Shown: piece after piece, positions 26,424 through 34,980 of the stretch | Layout: every line of letters starts with the position of its first letter | Numbering within the stretch: the stretch's first letter is position 1 | NCBI RefSeq assembly: GCF_022385335.1 | Contig: NZ_CP092431.1 | Span: 4,154,001-4,218,000, forward strand | Origin: Streptomyces deccanensis | GTDB lineage: Bacteria; Actinomycetota; Actinomycetes; Streptomycetales; Streptomycetaceae | Direction: 5' to 3' | Length of the DNA: 64,000 bases | Notes under the pieces: generated by a model | Databases searched by the model: none | Seen by the model: only the letters and a program-made list of their open reading frames with translations | Told to the model about the DNA's origin: nothing | Made by a program: the position numbers and the translations under genes

Positions 26424-26786
26424 ATGGCCATCGCCACGCTGGATGTCGTCGTTCTGGACTGTCCCGACCCGGCCGCGCTCGCCGGGTTCTACGCCGAGGT
26501 GCTCGGCGGGAAGGTCAGCGGGGAGGGGGACTGGGTGGATCTGGAGGTGCCGGGCGGGGGCGCGCGGCTGGCCTTCCAGCAGGCGCCGGGGTATGTGGCG
26601 CCCGAGTGGCCCTCGGCGGAGCGGTCGCAGCAGTTCCACCTCGACCTGTACGTGGAGGACATGGACGCGGCGGAGAAGCAGGTGCTCGCACTGGGGGCGA
26701 CGGTGCTGGACGCGGCGGACCGGGAGCGGGGGTTCCGGGTGTACGCGGATCCCGCGGGGCATCCGTTCTGCCTTTGCCGCAGCTGA
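26424..26786 (+). CDS. VOC (glyoxalase/bleomycin-resistance) superfamily protein
   Basis: 120 residues. Vicinal-oxygen-chelate fold: LDVVVLDCPDPAALAGFYAEVLG at the start, FHLDLYVEDMDAAEKQVLALGAT in the middle, and the final YADPAGHPFCLCR. This is the glyoxalase-like subgroup (H in FHLDL as a possible ligand). The substrate is unknown. GAGAAGG upstream supports the ATG. It is divergent from and probably regulated with the CGNR gene. Confidence 0.88.
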   Translation: MAIATLDVVVLDCPDPAALAGFYAEVLGGKVSGEGDWVDLEVPGGGARLAFQQAPGYVAPEWPSAERSQQFHLDLYVEDMDAAEKQVLALGATVLDAADRERGFRVYADPAGHPFCLCRS

Positions 26787-26851
26787 GTTCCCATAGTTCG
26801 CGATAATTCGCGGTAGTTCGCGGTAGAGGGAGGGGCGCGGGGTGTGTGCGG

Positions 26852-26910
26852 CGGCCGCGGGTCGTTCGTGGCTGGTCGCGCTGTTCCCCGCGCCCCTGAC
26901 GGGGCGCGCG
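26852..26910. repeat. Intergenic palindromic repeat copy
   Basis: Shows ggccgcgggtcgttcgtggc, then tggtcgcgctgttccccgcg and cccctgacggggcgcg. It lies between the convergent VOC and M19-like genes; the right arm is short. Confidence 0.75.
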
Positions 26911-26917
26911 CCTCTCG

Positions 26918-28204
26918 TCAGCCGTCCAGTTCCGCGATCCTCGCCGTCGAGGCCTCTCGGCGGTCGCGTGCCGCCCTGGCCGTGAAGTCGGCGGTGCGCA
27001 GGACGCGTTGGACGTTGCCCCAGGTCAGGAGGGCGAGGTCGGGTTCGGACCAGCCTCGGTGCATGAGTTCGGCGACGAGGCGCGGGTAGCAGGAGGCGTC
27101 GGTGAGGTCCTGGGGATGGGCCGCGCCGGAGTCGTAGGTGCCGGAGAGGCCGACGCACTCGGGGCCGGCGATCGAGCGGACGTGGTCGAGGTGGTCGGCG
27201 ACGTCGCGGACCGAGGGGCCCGTCTGCTCGGCGGTGAGCGGCACCATGCACAGGCCCCGCGCCTCGCCCAGCGCGGCGAGGAGGTCGTCGGAGAGGTTGG
27301 CGGGGTGGGCGCGCAGCTTCGCGGCCGCCGAGCGGGTGCACACCACCGGCGCGCGGGAGACCGCGAGCGCCCGGCGGACGGTCTCCTCGGAGGCTCCGGA
27401 GAGGTCGGCGAGGACGCCGATGCGGTTCATCTCGCGGACCACCTCCTCACCGAACCTGCTCAGCCCGGACTCGCCCGCCCAGGACGCGCCGGCGAGGGTG
27501 AGGGCCTTGAGGCCGAGCAGGTGCAGGGAGCGCAGGATGCCGAGGGAGTCGCCGATCGCCGGCGCTCCGGCGGGGCCCAGCAGGACGGCCACGCGTCCGC
27601 AGTTGCGGGCGTCGGTGGTCTCCCCGGCGCTGTGGGTGAGCCGCAGGCCCTCGGGGTGGGCGTCGACGACCGTCCGGACCAGGTCGAGCTGCTCCAGCGT
27701 GGCGCCCACGGCCCGCTCGCCCGAGAGGCCCTCCGGGAGATGCAGCGACCAGAACAGCGCGCCGATGTGCCCCTTGCGCATGCGCGGCACATCGGTGTCC
27801 ACGCCGCCCTCGCCCAGCTCCAGGTCGTACCGGGGCAGCTGGCGCAGCACCCACGGCAGCCCGCTGTATCCGTCGGCGACGGGGTGCGCGACGAGGAAGG
27901 CGTCCGCCTCGGCCAGTTCCGAGGAGGGGGAGGGCGCCGGGGAGGCCTCGGCGGGTCCCGCCACCACGACGGCTTCGTCGTCCCCGGGGTTCCCGGCGAC
28001 GTCCGCTCCACCGTGACGGACGTCGGCCGCTCCCCCGTGGCCGCCGTCGCCGGGGTGGTCGCCGTCCCCGGGGGCTATCGGCTCCGCCGCCGGTGGGCGC
28101 CGGTCGCGTTTGCGGTCGGGGCCGGTGCGGGTGGTGGTCGTGGGGGGCGTGTCGAGTTCGCCGGCCTCCCCCGCGGCTTGCAGTTCGTCCTGCAGATCTG
28201 CCAT
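26918..28204 (-). CDS. M19 dipeptidase-like protein without metal ligands (pseudoenzyme)
   Basis: 428 residues from the ATG at 28204 (GGAGG upstream). A Pro/Gly/Asp-rich head of about 95 residues is followed by a membrane-dipeptidase fold closely related to the next gene. Every metal ligand of the family is replaced: VADGYSGLPW (Y113, G115 for His, Asp), LLGPAGA (A212 for Glu), DLSGAS (G270 for His) and CTRSAA (R291 for His). The frame is intact and the rest well conserved (FWSLHLPEGLSG, EEVVREMNRIGVLADLS), so it is probably a folded but non-hydrolytic protein. Possible roles are regulation or stabilisation of its active neighbour, or binding of a peptide. Confidence 0.9.
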   Translation of the reverse strand: MADLQDELQAAGEAGELDTPPTTTTRTGPDRKRDRRPPAAEPIAPGDGDHPGDGGHGGAADVRHGGADVAGNPGDDEAVVVAGPAEASPAPSPSSELAEADAFLVAHPVADGYSGLPWVLRQLPRYDLELGEGGVDTDVPRMRKGHIGALFWSLHLPEGLSGERAVGATLEQLDLVRTVVDAHPEGLRLTHSAGETTDARNCGRVAVLLGPAGAPAIGDSLGILRSLHLLGLKALTLAGASWAGESGLSRFGEEVVREMNRIGVLADLSGASEETVRRALAVSRAPVVCTRSAAAKLRAHPANLSDDLLAALGEARGLCMVPLTAEQTGPSVRDVADHLDHVRSIAGPECVGLSGTYDSGAAHPQDLTDASCYPRLVAELMHRGWSEPDLALLTWGNVQRVLRTADFTARAARDRREASTARIAELDG

Positions 28205-28354
28205 GGCGGACCTCCGTAGCCGTTGGGTGATCGCAGTACTCGTCACCGTGGCACGGAGGCCGCCCGCCTTCCTGGTGGGTGGGGCGTTCGGGTTGAACGG
28301 CCGTCGCGGGGCCGTCACTACGCCACCCGGGTGAGGTCCGGACGGCGCCCGGTG

Positions 28355-29569
28355 TCACCCGTCCAGCTGGTCCAGCGTCGCGTTGGACGGGCCCGTACGG
28401 GCCTGCAGGTCCCGGGCCACGTCCTCCGCCGCGCCCAGCACCCGGACCGCGTTGTGCCAGGTCAGCTTGGCCAGGTCGGTCCGGGACCAGCCCCGTTCGA
28501 GGAGCTCGGCGATCAGGTTCGGGTAGCAGGAGACGTCGCCCAGGCCGTCCGGGGTGAAGGCCGTGCCGTCGTAGTCGCCGCCGATGCCGAGGTGGTCGAT
28601 GCCGGCGACCTCGCGCATGTGGTCGAGATGGTCCGCCACCGTGGCCACCGTGGCGACCGGGCGGGGGTTGCGCTCCTCGAAGGCGCGGTGGACCGCCATC
28701 CCCTCCGGGGTGGTGTCCAGGTGATGCAGACCGTGGGCCCGCATGTTCTCGTCGGCGGCGGCCGTCCAGTCGACGGCGGCCTGCAGCACGAACTTCGGCA
28801 CGAACGTCACCATCGCCACTCCCCCGTTGCCCGGGAGCCGCTCCAGGATGTCGTCCGGGATGTTGCGGGGGTGGTCGCAGACGGCCCGCGACGAGGAGTG
28901 GGAGAAGATCACCGGGGCCGCGGACGTGTCGAGCGCGTCGCGCATCGTCGTCGCGGCCACGTGCGAGAGGTCGACGAGCATCCCCTCGCGGTTCATCTCC
29001 CGCACCACCGCCCGGCCGAAGGCCGACAGGCCGCCCACGGCCGCCTCGTCCGTCGCGGAGTCGGCCCAGGCGATGTTGTCGTTGTGGGTGAGCGTCATGT
29101 AGCGGACGCCCAGCGCGTACAGCGCCCGCAGCGTGGCGAGGCTGTTGTCGATGGAGTGGCCGCCCTCGGCGCCCATCAGGGAGGCGATCCGGCCCTCGGC
29201 GCGGGACGCCTCCATGTCGGCGGCGGTCAGCGCGGCCCGCAGCTCCGCCGGGTGACGGTCGATCAACTGCCGTACGCAGTCGATCTGTTCCAGCGTCGCG
29301 GGGACGGCACCCGGCAGGGCCTCGGCGTGCGAGGGGACGTACACCGACCAGAACTGCGCCCCCACCCCGCCCGCGCGCAACCGCGCCAGGTCGGTGTGGA
29401 GGAAGGCGCTCTGGTCGGCCGCGATGTCCCGCGCGTCCAGGTCGTAGCGGACCTGCTCACGCAGCGCCCAGGGCAGGTCGTTGTGCCCGTCCGCGACCGG
29501 GAACTCCCGCAGCAGCTCCCGGGCCGCCTCCAGCGATGCCATGGCCATCTCCCCCGTGTCCCCCGTCAT
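28355..29569 (-). CDS. Membrane dipeptidase family M19 (active-site complete)
   Basis: 404 residues. Zinc-dependent dipeptidase with all five ligands in place: H29 and D31 in [10 protein letters not shown], the bridging E135 in GAEGG, H203 in DLSHVA and H224 in [15 protein letters not shown] is also kept. No signal peptide or anchor is visible, so it is likely cytosolic. Relatives hydrolyse dipeptides, including L,D forms. It starts at the ATG at 29569 behind GCAGGAGA. It lies directly after purE and 150 bp before its dead paralogue, all on the minus strand. Confidence 0.93.
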   Translation of the reverse strand: MTGDTGEMAMASLEAARELLREFPVADGHNDLPWALREQVRYDLDARDIAADQSAFLHTDLARLRAGGVGAQFWSVYVPSHAEALPGAVPATLEQIDCVRQLIDRHPAELRAALTAADMEASRAEGRIASLMGAEGGHSIDNSLATLRALYALGVRYMTLTHNDNIAWADSATDEAAVGGLSAFGRAVVREMNREGMLVDLSHVAATTMRDALDTSAAPVIFSHSSSRAVCDHPRNIPDDILERLPGNGGVAMVTFVPKFVLQAAVDWTAAADENMRAHGLHHLDTTPEGMAVHRAFEERNPRPVATVATVADHLDHMREVAGIDHLGIGGDYDGTAFTPDGLGDVSCYPNLIAELLERGWSRTDLAKLTWHNAVRVLGAAEDVARDLQARTGPSNATLDQLDG

Positions 29570-29580
29570 GTCTCCTGCGT

Positions 29581-30117
29581 CTACTTCCCGAATCCGAAGC
29601 CGCTGCCCGCTCCCTCGACCTTGGTGCGCAGGCGCTTGCCCTTCTCGGTCGCCTGGTCGTTCAGCTCCTGCTGGAACTCCCGCATACGGCCGAGAAGTTC
29701 CTCGTCGTGGGTGGCGAGGATGCGCGCGGCGAGCAGCCCGGCGTTGCGGGCCCCGGCGACGGAGACCGTCGCGACGGGCACTCCGGCCGGCATCTGCACG
29801 ATCGACAGCAGGGAGTCCATGCCGTCGAGGTACTTCAGCGGCACCGGCACGCCGATGACCGGCAGCGGCGTCACGGACGCGAGCATGCCGGGCAGATGCG
29901 CGGCGCCACCCGCACCCGCGATGATCACCTTGAGGCCCCGGCCGGCGGCCTCCTCGCCGTACGCGACCATCTCGCGCGGCATCCGGTGCGCAGAGACGAC
30001 GTCGACCTCGTACGCGATCTCGAACTCGTCGAGGGCCTGCGCGGCGGCCTCCATGACGGGCCAGTCGGAGTCCGACCCCATGACGATGCCCACGACGGGT
30101 CCGGCGGCGCTGCTCAT
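29581..30117 (-). CDS. purE: N5-carboxyaminoimidazole ribonucleotide mutase
   Basis: 178 residues. Converts N5-CAIR to CAIR in purine synthesis. [14 protein letters not shown] (9-22) and SAHRMP (43-48) form the active site, with the catalytic His in the latter, and [11 protein letters not shown] near 70. Its ATG overlaps the purK stop (ATGA), so it is translated with purK. The C-terminal tail is Lys/Gly rich and unimportant for the fold. Confidence 0.98.
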   Translation of the reverse strand: MSSAAGPVVGIVMGSDSDWPVMEAAAQALDEFEIAYEVDVVSAHRMPREMVAYGEEAAGRGLKVIIAGAGGAAHLPGMLASVTPLPVIGVPVPLKYLDGMDSLLSIVQMPAGVPVATVSVAGARNAGLLAARILATHDEELLGRMREFQQELNDQATEKGKRLRTKVEGAGSGFGFGK

Positions 30118-31274
30118 TCGGTGATCGTGCCTCTCAGGTAACCGGCGGCGTGACGGGCGCGCTCCAGCACGTCGTCCAGGTCGTCGCCGTAGGTGTTGAC
30201 GTGACCGACCTTACGGCCCGGCTTCACGTCCTTTCCGTACATGTGGATCTTGAGCTGCGGGTCGCGGGCCATGCAGTGCAGGTACGCGGAGTACATGTCC
30301 GGGTAGTCGCCGCCGAGGACGTTGACCATGACGGTCCACTTCGCGCGGGGGCGCGGGTCGCCGAGCGGGAGGTCGAGGACGGCGCGGACGTGGTTGGCGA
30401 ACTGCGAGGTGATCGCGCCGTCCTGGCTCCAGTGGCCGGAGTTGTGGGGGCGCATGGCCAGCTCGTTGACCAGGATGCGGCCGTCGCGGGTCTGGAACAG
30501 CTCGACGGCCAGGTGGCCGACGACGTCCAGCTCCTTGGCGATGCGCAGCGCCATCTCCTCGGCGCGCAGGGCGAGCGTCTCGTCCAGGTCGGGCGCGGGG
30601 GCGATCACGGTGTCGCAGACGCCGTTGACCTGCTGCGACTCCACCACCGGGTAGGCGACGGCCTGGCCGTGCGGCGACCGTACGACGTTCGCGGCCAGCT
30701 CCCGTACGAAGTCGACCTTCTCCTCCGCGAGGACCGGGACGCCGGCCCGGAAGGGCTCGGCGGCGTCCTCGACCGAGCGGACGACCCACACGCCCTTGCC
30801 GTCGTAGCCGCCGCGGACCGTCTTGAGGATGACCGGAAACCCGTCGCCCTCGGCGCCCTCGGGGACCCCCTCGGCGGCGAACGCGGCCACGTCGTCGGGG
30901 TCGGCGACGATGCGGTGCCGTGGGCACGGCACGCCGATCTCGACGAGCTTCGCCCGCATCACGCCCTTGTCCTGGGCGTGCTGCAGCGCGTCCGGGCCGG
31001 GGCGCACGGGGATGCCGTCCGCCTCCAGGGCCCGTAGATGCTCGGTGGGTACATGTTCGTGATCGAAGGTGATCACGTCGCAGCCCTGCGCGAACGCACG
31101 CAGCGTGTCCAGGTCGCGGTAGTCGCCGATGACGACATCACCGACGACCTGCGCCGCGGAATCCTGAGGGGTGTCACTGAGGAGCTTGAACCTGATGCCG
31201 AGCGGGATGCCCGCCTCGTGTGTCATACGAGCGAGCTGGCCACCGCCGACCATGCCGACTACCGGGAACGTCAC
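30114..31274 (-). CDS. purK: 5-(carboxyamino)imidazole ribonucleotide synthase
   Basis: 386 residues from the GTG at 31274. ATP-grasp enzyme that carboxylates AIR with bicarbonate. [13 protein letters not shown] is at the N-terminus, TFDHEHVP near 74, the ATP loop [16 protein letters not shown] near 160, and [14 protein letters not shown] near 282 with the metal ligands. Overlaps purE by 4 nt. The two steps are consecutive in purine synthesis. Confidence 0.98.
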   Translation of the reverse strand: MTFPVVGMVGGGQLARMTHEAGIPLGIRFKLLSDTPQDSAAQVVGDVVIGDYRDLDTLRAFAQGCDVITFDHEHVPTEHLRALEADGIPVRPGPDALQHAQDKGVMRAKLVEIGVPCPRHRIVADPDDVAAFAAEGVPEGAEGDGFPVILKTVRGGYDGKGVWVVRSVEDAAEPFRAGVPVLAEEKVDFVRELAANVVRSPHGQAVAYPVVESQQVNGVCDTVIAPAPDLDETLALRAEEMALRIAKELDVVGHLAVELFQTRDGRILVNELAMRPHNSGHWSQDGAITSQFANHVRAVLDLPLGDPRPRAKWTVMVNVLGGDYPDMYSAYLHCMARDPQLKIHMYGKDVKPGRKVGHVNTYGDDLDDVLERARHAAGYLRGTITE

Positions 31275-31510
31275 GCCCCCAGGGTATCGGCCACGGAATC
31301 GGCCACTCCCAGGTGCCCGATTTCCCCGCCCATTTCCCCCCTGGACCGCCCCCGGACCTCTTGCGCACCCCGGCTGTGAGCTTCTGCACAGGCATTGCGC
31401 AGGGGCGCTGGTTAGCATGGCCGAACCAGTGGATTTCGACCGAAGATCCACTCAGATTCAGTCAGATCAACTCATTTCGACCATTTCACCGAGCGACGGG
31501 GCCGTACACG

Positions 31511-32053
31511 ATGGGAAGTACCAGCTCGGGACCTCATACGAAGCCCCGTGGCGTCCTGCGCCGCCGACTCGACCTGCTCGTACGTGAGGTCGCCAAGTTC
31601 GGCGCGGTGGGCGGTGCGGGGCTGCTGGTGAACCTCGGGGTGTTCAACCTCGTGCGGCACACCACCGAGCTCCAGGTGGTCCGGGCCAGCGTCATCGCCA
31701 CGGTCGTGGCCATCGCGTTCAACTACGTGGGGTTCCGCTACTTCACGTACCGCGACCGCGACAAGAGCGGCCGTACGAAGGAGCTGTCGCTGTTCCTGCT
31801 GTTCAGCGCGGTCGGGCTGGTGATCGAGAACGGGGTCCTCTACACCGCCACGTACGGCTTCGGCTGGGACAGCCCCCTGCAGTCCAACATCTTCAAGTTC
31901 CTCGGCATCGGCGTCGCGACCCTCTTCCGGTTCTGGTCTTACCGCACCTGGGTCTTCCGGGCCCTCCCGGCACGCGAGACGGTGGCCAGCGCGGAATCGT
32001 TCCTGGAAGCGGAATCCACCCACCCACGGACGACCACGGGCAAGCGCCGCTGA
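31511..32053 (+). CDS. GtrA family membrane protein
   Basis: 180 residues with four predicted membrane segments (FGAVGGAGLLVNLGVFNL, ASVIATVVAIAFNYVGFRYF, LFLLFSAVGLVIENGVLY, FLGIGVATLFRFWSYRTWVF). The last ends in the family motif FRFWSYRTWVF. GtrA proteins are linked to flipping or handling of polyprenyl-phosphate sugars during surface glycan synthesis. The start is the ATG at 31511 in a GATGGG context. The 236-bp region back to purK is AT-rich near 31430-31490 and should hold both divergent promoters. Confidence 0.92.
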   Translation: MGSTSSGPHTKPRGVLRRRLDLLVREVAKFGAVGGAGLLVNLGVFNLVRHTTELQVVRASVIATVVAIAFNYVGFRYFTYRDRDKSGRTKELSLFLLFSAVGLVIENGVLYTATYGFGWDSPLQSNIFKFLGIGVATLFRFWSYRTWVFRALPARETVASAESFLEAESTHPRTTTGKRR

Positions 32054-32071
32054 GGGGGCGCGGGCCGCGCG

Positions 32072-32123
32072 CCCTTCAGGGGCGCGGGGAACTGCGCGAG
32101 AAGCCCCACCGGACCCGCGGCCG
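32072..32123. repeat. Intergenic palindromic repeat copy (right arm)
   Basis: cttcaggggcgcggggaact followed by gcgcgagaagccccaccgga. It lies between the convergent GtrA and histidine kinase genes together with ggggcgcgggccgcgcgccc (32055-32074), and may help terminate both. Confidence 0.75.
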
Positions 32124-32199
32124 CCGTCCTACGCCCCGGAAGGCCACGGCGCGTCCGCGAACCTCCGCACCGACCTCCGGGAGCCAGGTGACCGCCGGG

Positions 32200-33468
32200 C
32201 TACCGAACGGGCCGGTCCTCGCCGGCAGGCGTCCGCACCGGCGTACGCGACAGGAACAGCCCGAACACCGGCGGCTGCGCCTGGAGCATCTCCAGGCGCC
32301 CCCCGTCGGCCTCGGCGAGGTCCCGCGCGACGGCCAGCCCGATGCCCGTCGAGTTGCGCCCGCTGATCGCCCGCTCGAAGATCCGCGCCCCGAGGTCGGC
32401 GGGCACGCCGGGCCCCTCGTCGGTGACCTCGATGACGGCCTGGTTCCCGGTGACCCGGGTGCGCAGCGCGACCGTGCCGCCGCCGTGCATCAGCGAGTTC
32501 TCGATCAGCGCGGCCAGCACCTGCGCGACCGCGCCCGGCGTGCCGACGGCCTGGAGGTGCCGCTTGCCGGAGCTGACCACGGCCCGTCCGGCGCTGCGGT
32601 AGGCCGGCCGCCACTCCTCCAGCTGCTGCTTGATGACCTCGTCGAGCTCGAAGGAGACGGCGGAGCCGTTGCGGGGGTCGCGAGAGTTGGTCAGCAGCCG
32701 CTCCACGACGTCCGTGAGCCGCTCGACCTGGGTGAGCGCGATGTGCGCCTCCTCCTTCACCGTGTCGATGTCGTCGGTGAGGGTGATCTCCTCCAGCCGC
32801 ATCGACAGCGCCGTCAGCGGCGTACGCAGCTGGTGGGACGCGTCGGCCGCGAGACGCCGCTCCGCGGTCAGCATGCGGCCGATGCGCTCGGCGGAGGCGT
32901 CGAGCACGTCCGCGACCCGGTCCAGCTCGGGGACGCCGTACCGCTTGTGGCGGGGGCGCGGGTCGCCGGAACCGAGCCGCTCGGCGGTCTCGGCGAGGTC
33001 GGTCAGGGGGGAGGCGAGGCGGTTGGCCTGGCGTACGGCGAGGAGGACGGCGGCGATGACGGCGAGCAGGGCCACGGCCGCGATGATCAGCAACGTGCGG
33101 CCGACCTCGCGGCTGACCGCCGAGCGGGACTCCTCGACCGTGACGACCTCGTCCTTCTCGCCCTTGGCCTGGTGGCTGATGACGTCGCCGACGGGCTTCT
33201 CGCCGATCTCGATCACGGACTGGCCGGGGATCTCGATCCGGGCGTAGCGCTCGTCGCCCACCTGGTCCCGCAGGACCTCGGCGGTGATCCTCTCGTCGCC
33301 GATGATCCGGCTGTCCACGATGCTCGTCAGCTGGACCGCCTCGGACTCCACGCGTTCCTCGGCGCTGTTGCTGATCGTGCGGGTCTCGACGATGACCAGG
33401 GACACGCCGAAGACGGCGATGACCACGAGGACCACGGCGAGGGTGGACTGGATGAGACGGCGACGCAC
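32200..33468 (-). CDS. Sensor histidine kinase (two-component system)
   Basis: 422 residues from the GTG at 33468 (GGAGGGCAACC upstream). Membrane segment 1 is near 8-30, then an extracellular domain of about 100 residues, segment 2 near 125-148, HAMP, and the phosphoacceptor box ADASHQLRTPLTALSMRLEEI with H in SHQLRTP. The ATPase domain shows IENSLMHGGG (N box), DEGPGVP (G1) and STGIGLAVAR (G2). The F box is FERAISGR. The partner response regulator ends 200 bp upstream of this gene's start, on the same strand. The signal is unknown. Confidence 0.93.
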   Translation of the reverse strand: MRRRLIQSTLAVVLVVIAVFGVSLVIVETRTISNSAEERVESEAVQLTSIVDSRIIGDERITAEVLRDQVGDERYARIEIPGQSVIEIGEKPVGDVISHQAKGEKDEVVTVEESRSAVSREVGRTLLIIAAVALLAVIAAVLLAVRQANRLASPLTDLAETAERLGSGDPRPRHKRYGVPELDRVADVLDASAERIGRMLTAERRLAADASHQLRTPLTALSMRLEEITLTDDIDTVKEEAHIALTQVERLTDVVERLLTNSRDPRNGSAVSFELDEVIKQQLEEWRPAYRSAGRAVVSSGKRHLQAVGTPGAVAQVLAALIENSLMHGGGTVALRTRVTGNQAVIEVTDEGPGVPADLGARIFERAISGRNSTGIGLAVARDLAEADGGRLEMLQAQPPVFGLFLSRTPVRTPAGEDRPVR

Positions 33469-33550
33469 GGTTGCCCTCCGGGCGGGCAGGTGTTCCTGGA
33501 CCTCTGATTGTGCGGCACCCGGCGCCTGGCGCTGAACGGGGGTCGGTGCC

Positions 33551-33615
33551 GGGGCGCAGCCCCGCAAGGGGCGCGGGGAACCGCGCGACCAGCCACAACG
33601 GACCCCGCGGCCGCC
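33551..33615. repeat. Intergenic palindromic repeat copy
   Basis: gggcgcagccccgcaagggg, then cgcggggaaccgcgcgacca and gccacaacggaccccgcggc. It lies in the same-strand gap between the response regulator and the kinase, showing that the element is not confined to gene ends that converge. Confidence 0.75.
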
Positions 33616-33667
33616 ACACGACCCACGCCCCGAGCTGTGTGGCGCCCGGGTCAGCACCCGGCAGGCA

Positions 33668-34345
33668 TCAGTTCTTCTCGAACCGGAAGCCGACCCCGCG
33701 CACCGTCGCGATGTACCGCGGGTTCGCCGCGTCGTCGCCCAGCTTCTTCCGCAGCCAGGAGATGTGCATGTCGAGGGTCTTCGTCGAGGACCACCAGGTG
33801 GTGTCCCAGACCTCGCGCATCAACTGGTCACGGGTGACGACCCGGCCGGCGTCGCGCACGAGCACCCGCAGCAGGTCGAACTCCTTGGCCGTGAGCTGGA
33901 GTTCCTCGTCGCCCATCCACGCCCGGTGCGACTCGACGTCGATCCGCACGCCGTGGGTGGCGGGCGGCTGCGCCGGCTCCGCCGCGCCGCGCCGGAGCAG
34001 CGCCCGGACACGGGCGAGCAGCTCGGCGAGCCGGAAGGGCTTGGTGACGTAGTCGTCGGCGCCCGCGTCGAGGCCGACGACGGTGTCCACCTCGTCGGCG
34101 CGCGCGGTCAGGATGAGGATCGGGATGGCGTGCCCCTCGGCGCGCAGCCGACGGGCCACCTCCAGGCCGTCCATCCCGGGCAGCCCGAGGTCCAGGACGA
34201 CCAGGTCGACGCCACCCTGCATTCCGGCGTCCAGCGCGGTGGGGCCGTCCTCGCGGACCTCCACCTCGTACCCTTCCCGGCGCAGAGCGCGAGCCAACGG
34301 CTCCGAGATGGACGCGTCGTCCTCGGCGAGCAGTACACGGGTCAT
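33668..34345 (-). CDS. OmpR/PhoB-family response regulator
   Basis: 225 residues from the ATG at 34345. Receiver domain with LLAEDDASISE at the front, the phosphorylated Asp in VLDLGLPGMDG near 51, LTARADEVD and the switch Lys in DDYVTKPF near 101. Residues about 130-225 are the winged helix (LTAKEFDLLRVLV, RYIATVRGVGFRFEK). It is 200 bp upstream of its kinase gene and probably cotranscribed with it. Some orthologues are grouped with copper- or envelope-stress-type systems, but the target here is not known. Confidence 0.95.
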   Translation of the reverse strand: MTRVLLAEDDASISEPLARALRREGYEVEVREDGPTALDAGMQGGVDLVVLDLGLPGMDGLEVARRLRAEGHAIPILILTARADEVDTVVGLDAGADDYVTKPFRLAELLARVRALLRRGAAEPAQPPATHGVRIDVESHRAWMGDEELQLTAKEFDLLRVLVRDAGRVVTRDQLMREVWDTTWWSSTKTLDMHISWLRKKLGDDAANPRYIATVRGVGFRFEKN

Positions 34346-34980
34346 GGGCTGATGGTAGTCCGCCGAGAACCGCAGGTGGAGGGTGATCGGCAAGCGCGAT
34401 TCACACCTTTGTCCAACGGTTCTCTTACCGTCTCGGGGCATGATCCACTGCGGTGGGCGTTTCGTCCGCGCCGGTGAAGATCCACGTCGCCGCGTGGAGA
34501 TGACGGCCGGGTTCGGTGGGGATCGCACGCGGGTCCCGTGAACAGGGCGTCGCCGCGCCGTGCCCTGTGCGGCTACACCCTGCGCCTGCCCTGCATGAAT
34601 CCCTGATTGACCTTCGAATATGCGATCACCAGCGACTTCTTACCTGTGATCCGCCTCTCAAGCCCTTCCGTTTCCCTCAGCCTTCTGACGTATGGTGACG
34701 GAACGCCTGTAGCGACACCTGATGACCTTTGGCGGCATATCCACGCTGAGGGTCTCTTTTCTGTGCGTAATGACCTGTGGCCGGGCCCCGAGCACGTGGG
34801 ACGCATCGATGCGTTGACGCGCGTAGAGGGGCGTGGATCCCGGTGGCCGCCGTCCGCCGTCCCGTGATCCGGGGCGGAATCCCCGTGGGCGTGGGGTGGG
34901 CGTCCCGGTCCGCCGGTGCCGGCCGCCCCTCCACCGGGCGCGCGCCCCCACGACGCCGTCCCGACCTGCAAGGAACGACC
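34346..34980. other. 635-bp divergent intergenic region with a 14-bp perfect palindrome
   Basis: Upstream of both the response regulator (minus) and the peptide transporter (plus). 34590-34770 has lower GC than the neighbours and contains only unlikely short frames. ACGCATCGATGCGT at 34801-34814 is a perfect palindrome, followed by TTGACGCG. It lies 167 bp before the transporter start and could be an operator. Confidence 0.55.

Noticed and set aside
34607..34867. 86-codon frame upstream of the peptide transporter
   Set aside because: Starts without a ribosome site in a lower-GC stretch, shows no codon bias and no resemblance to known proteins.
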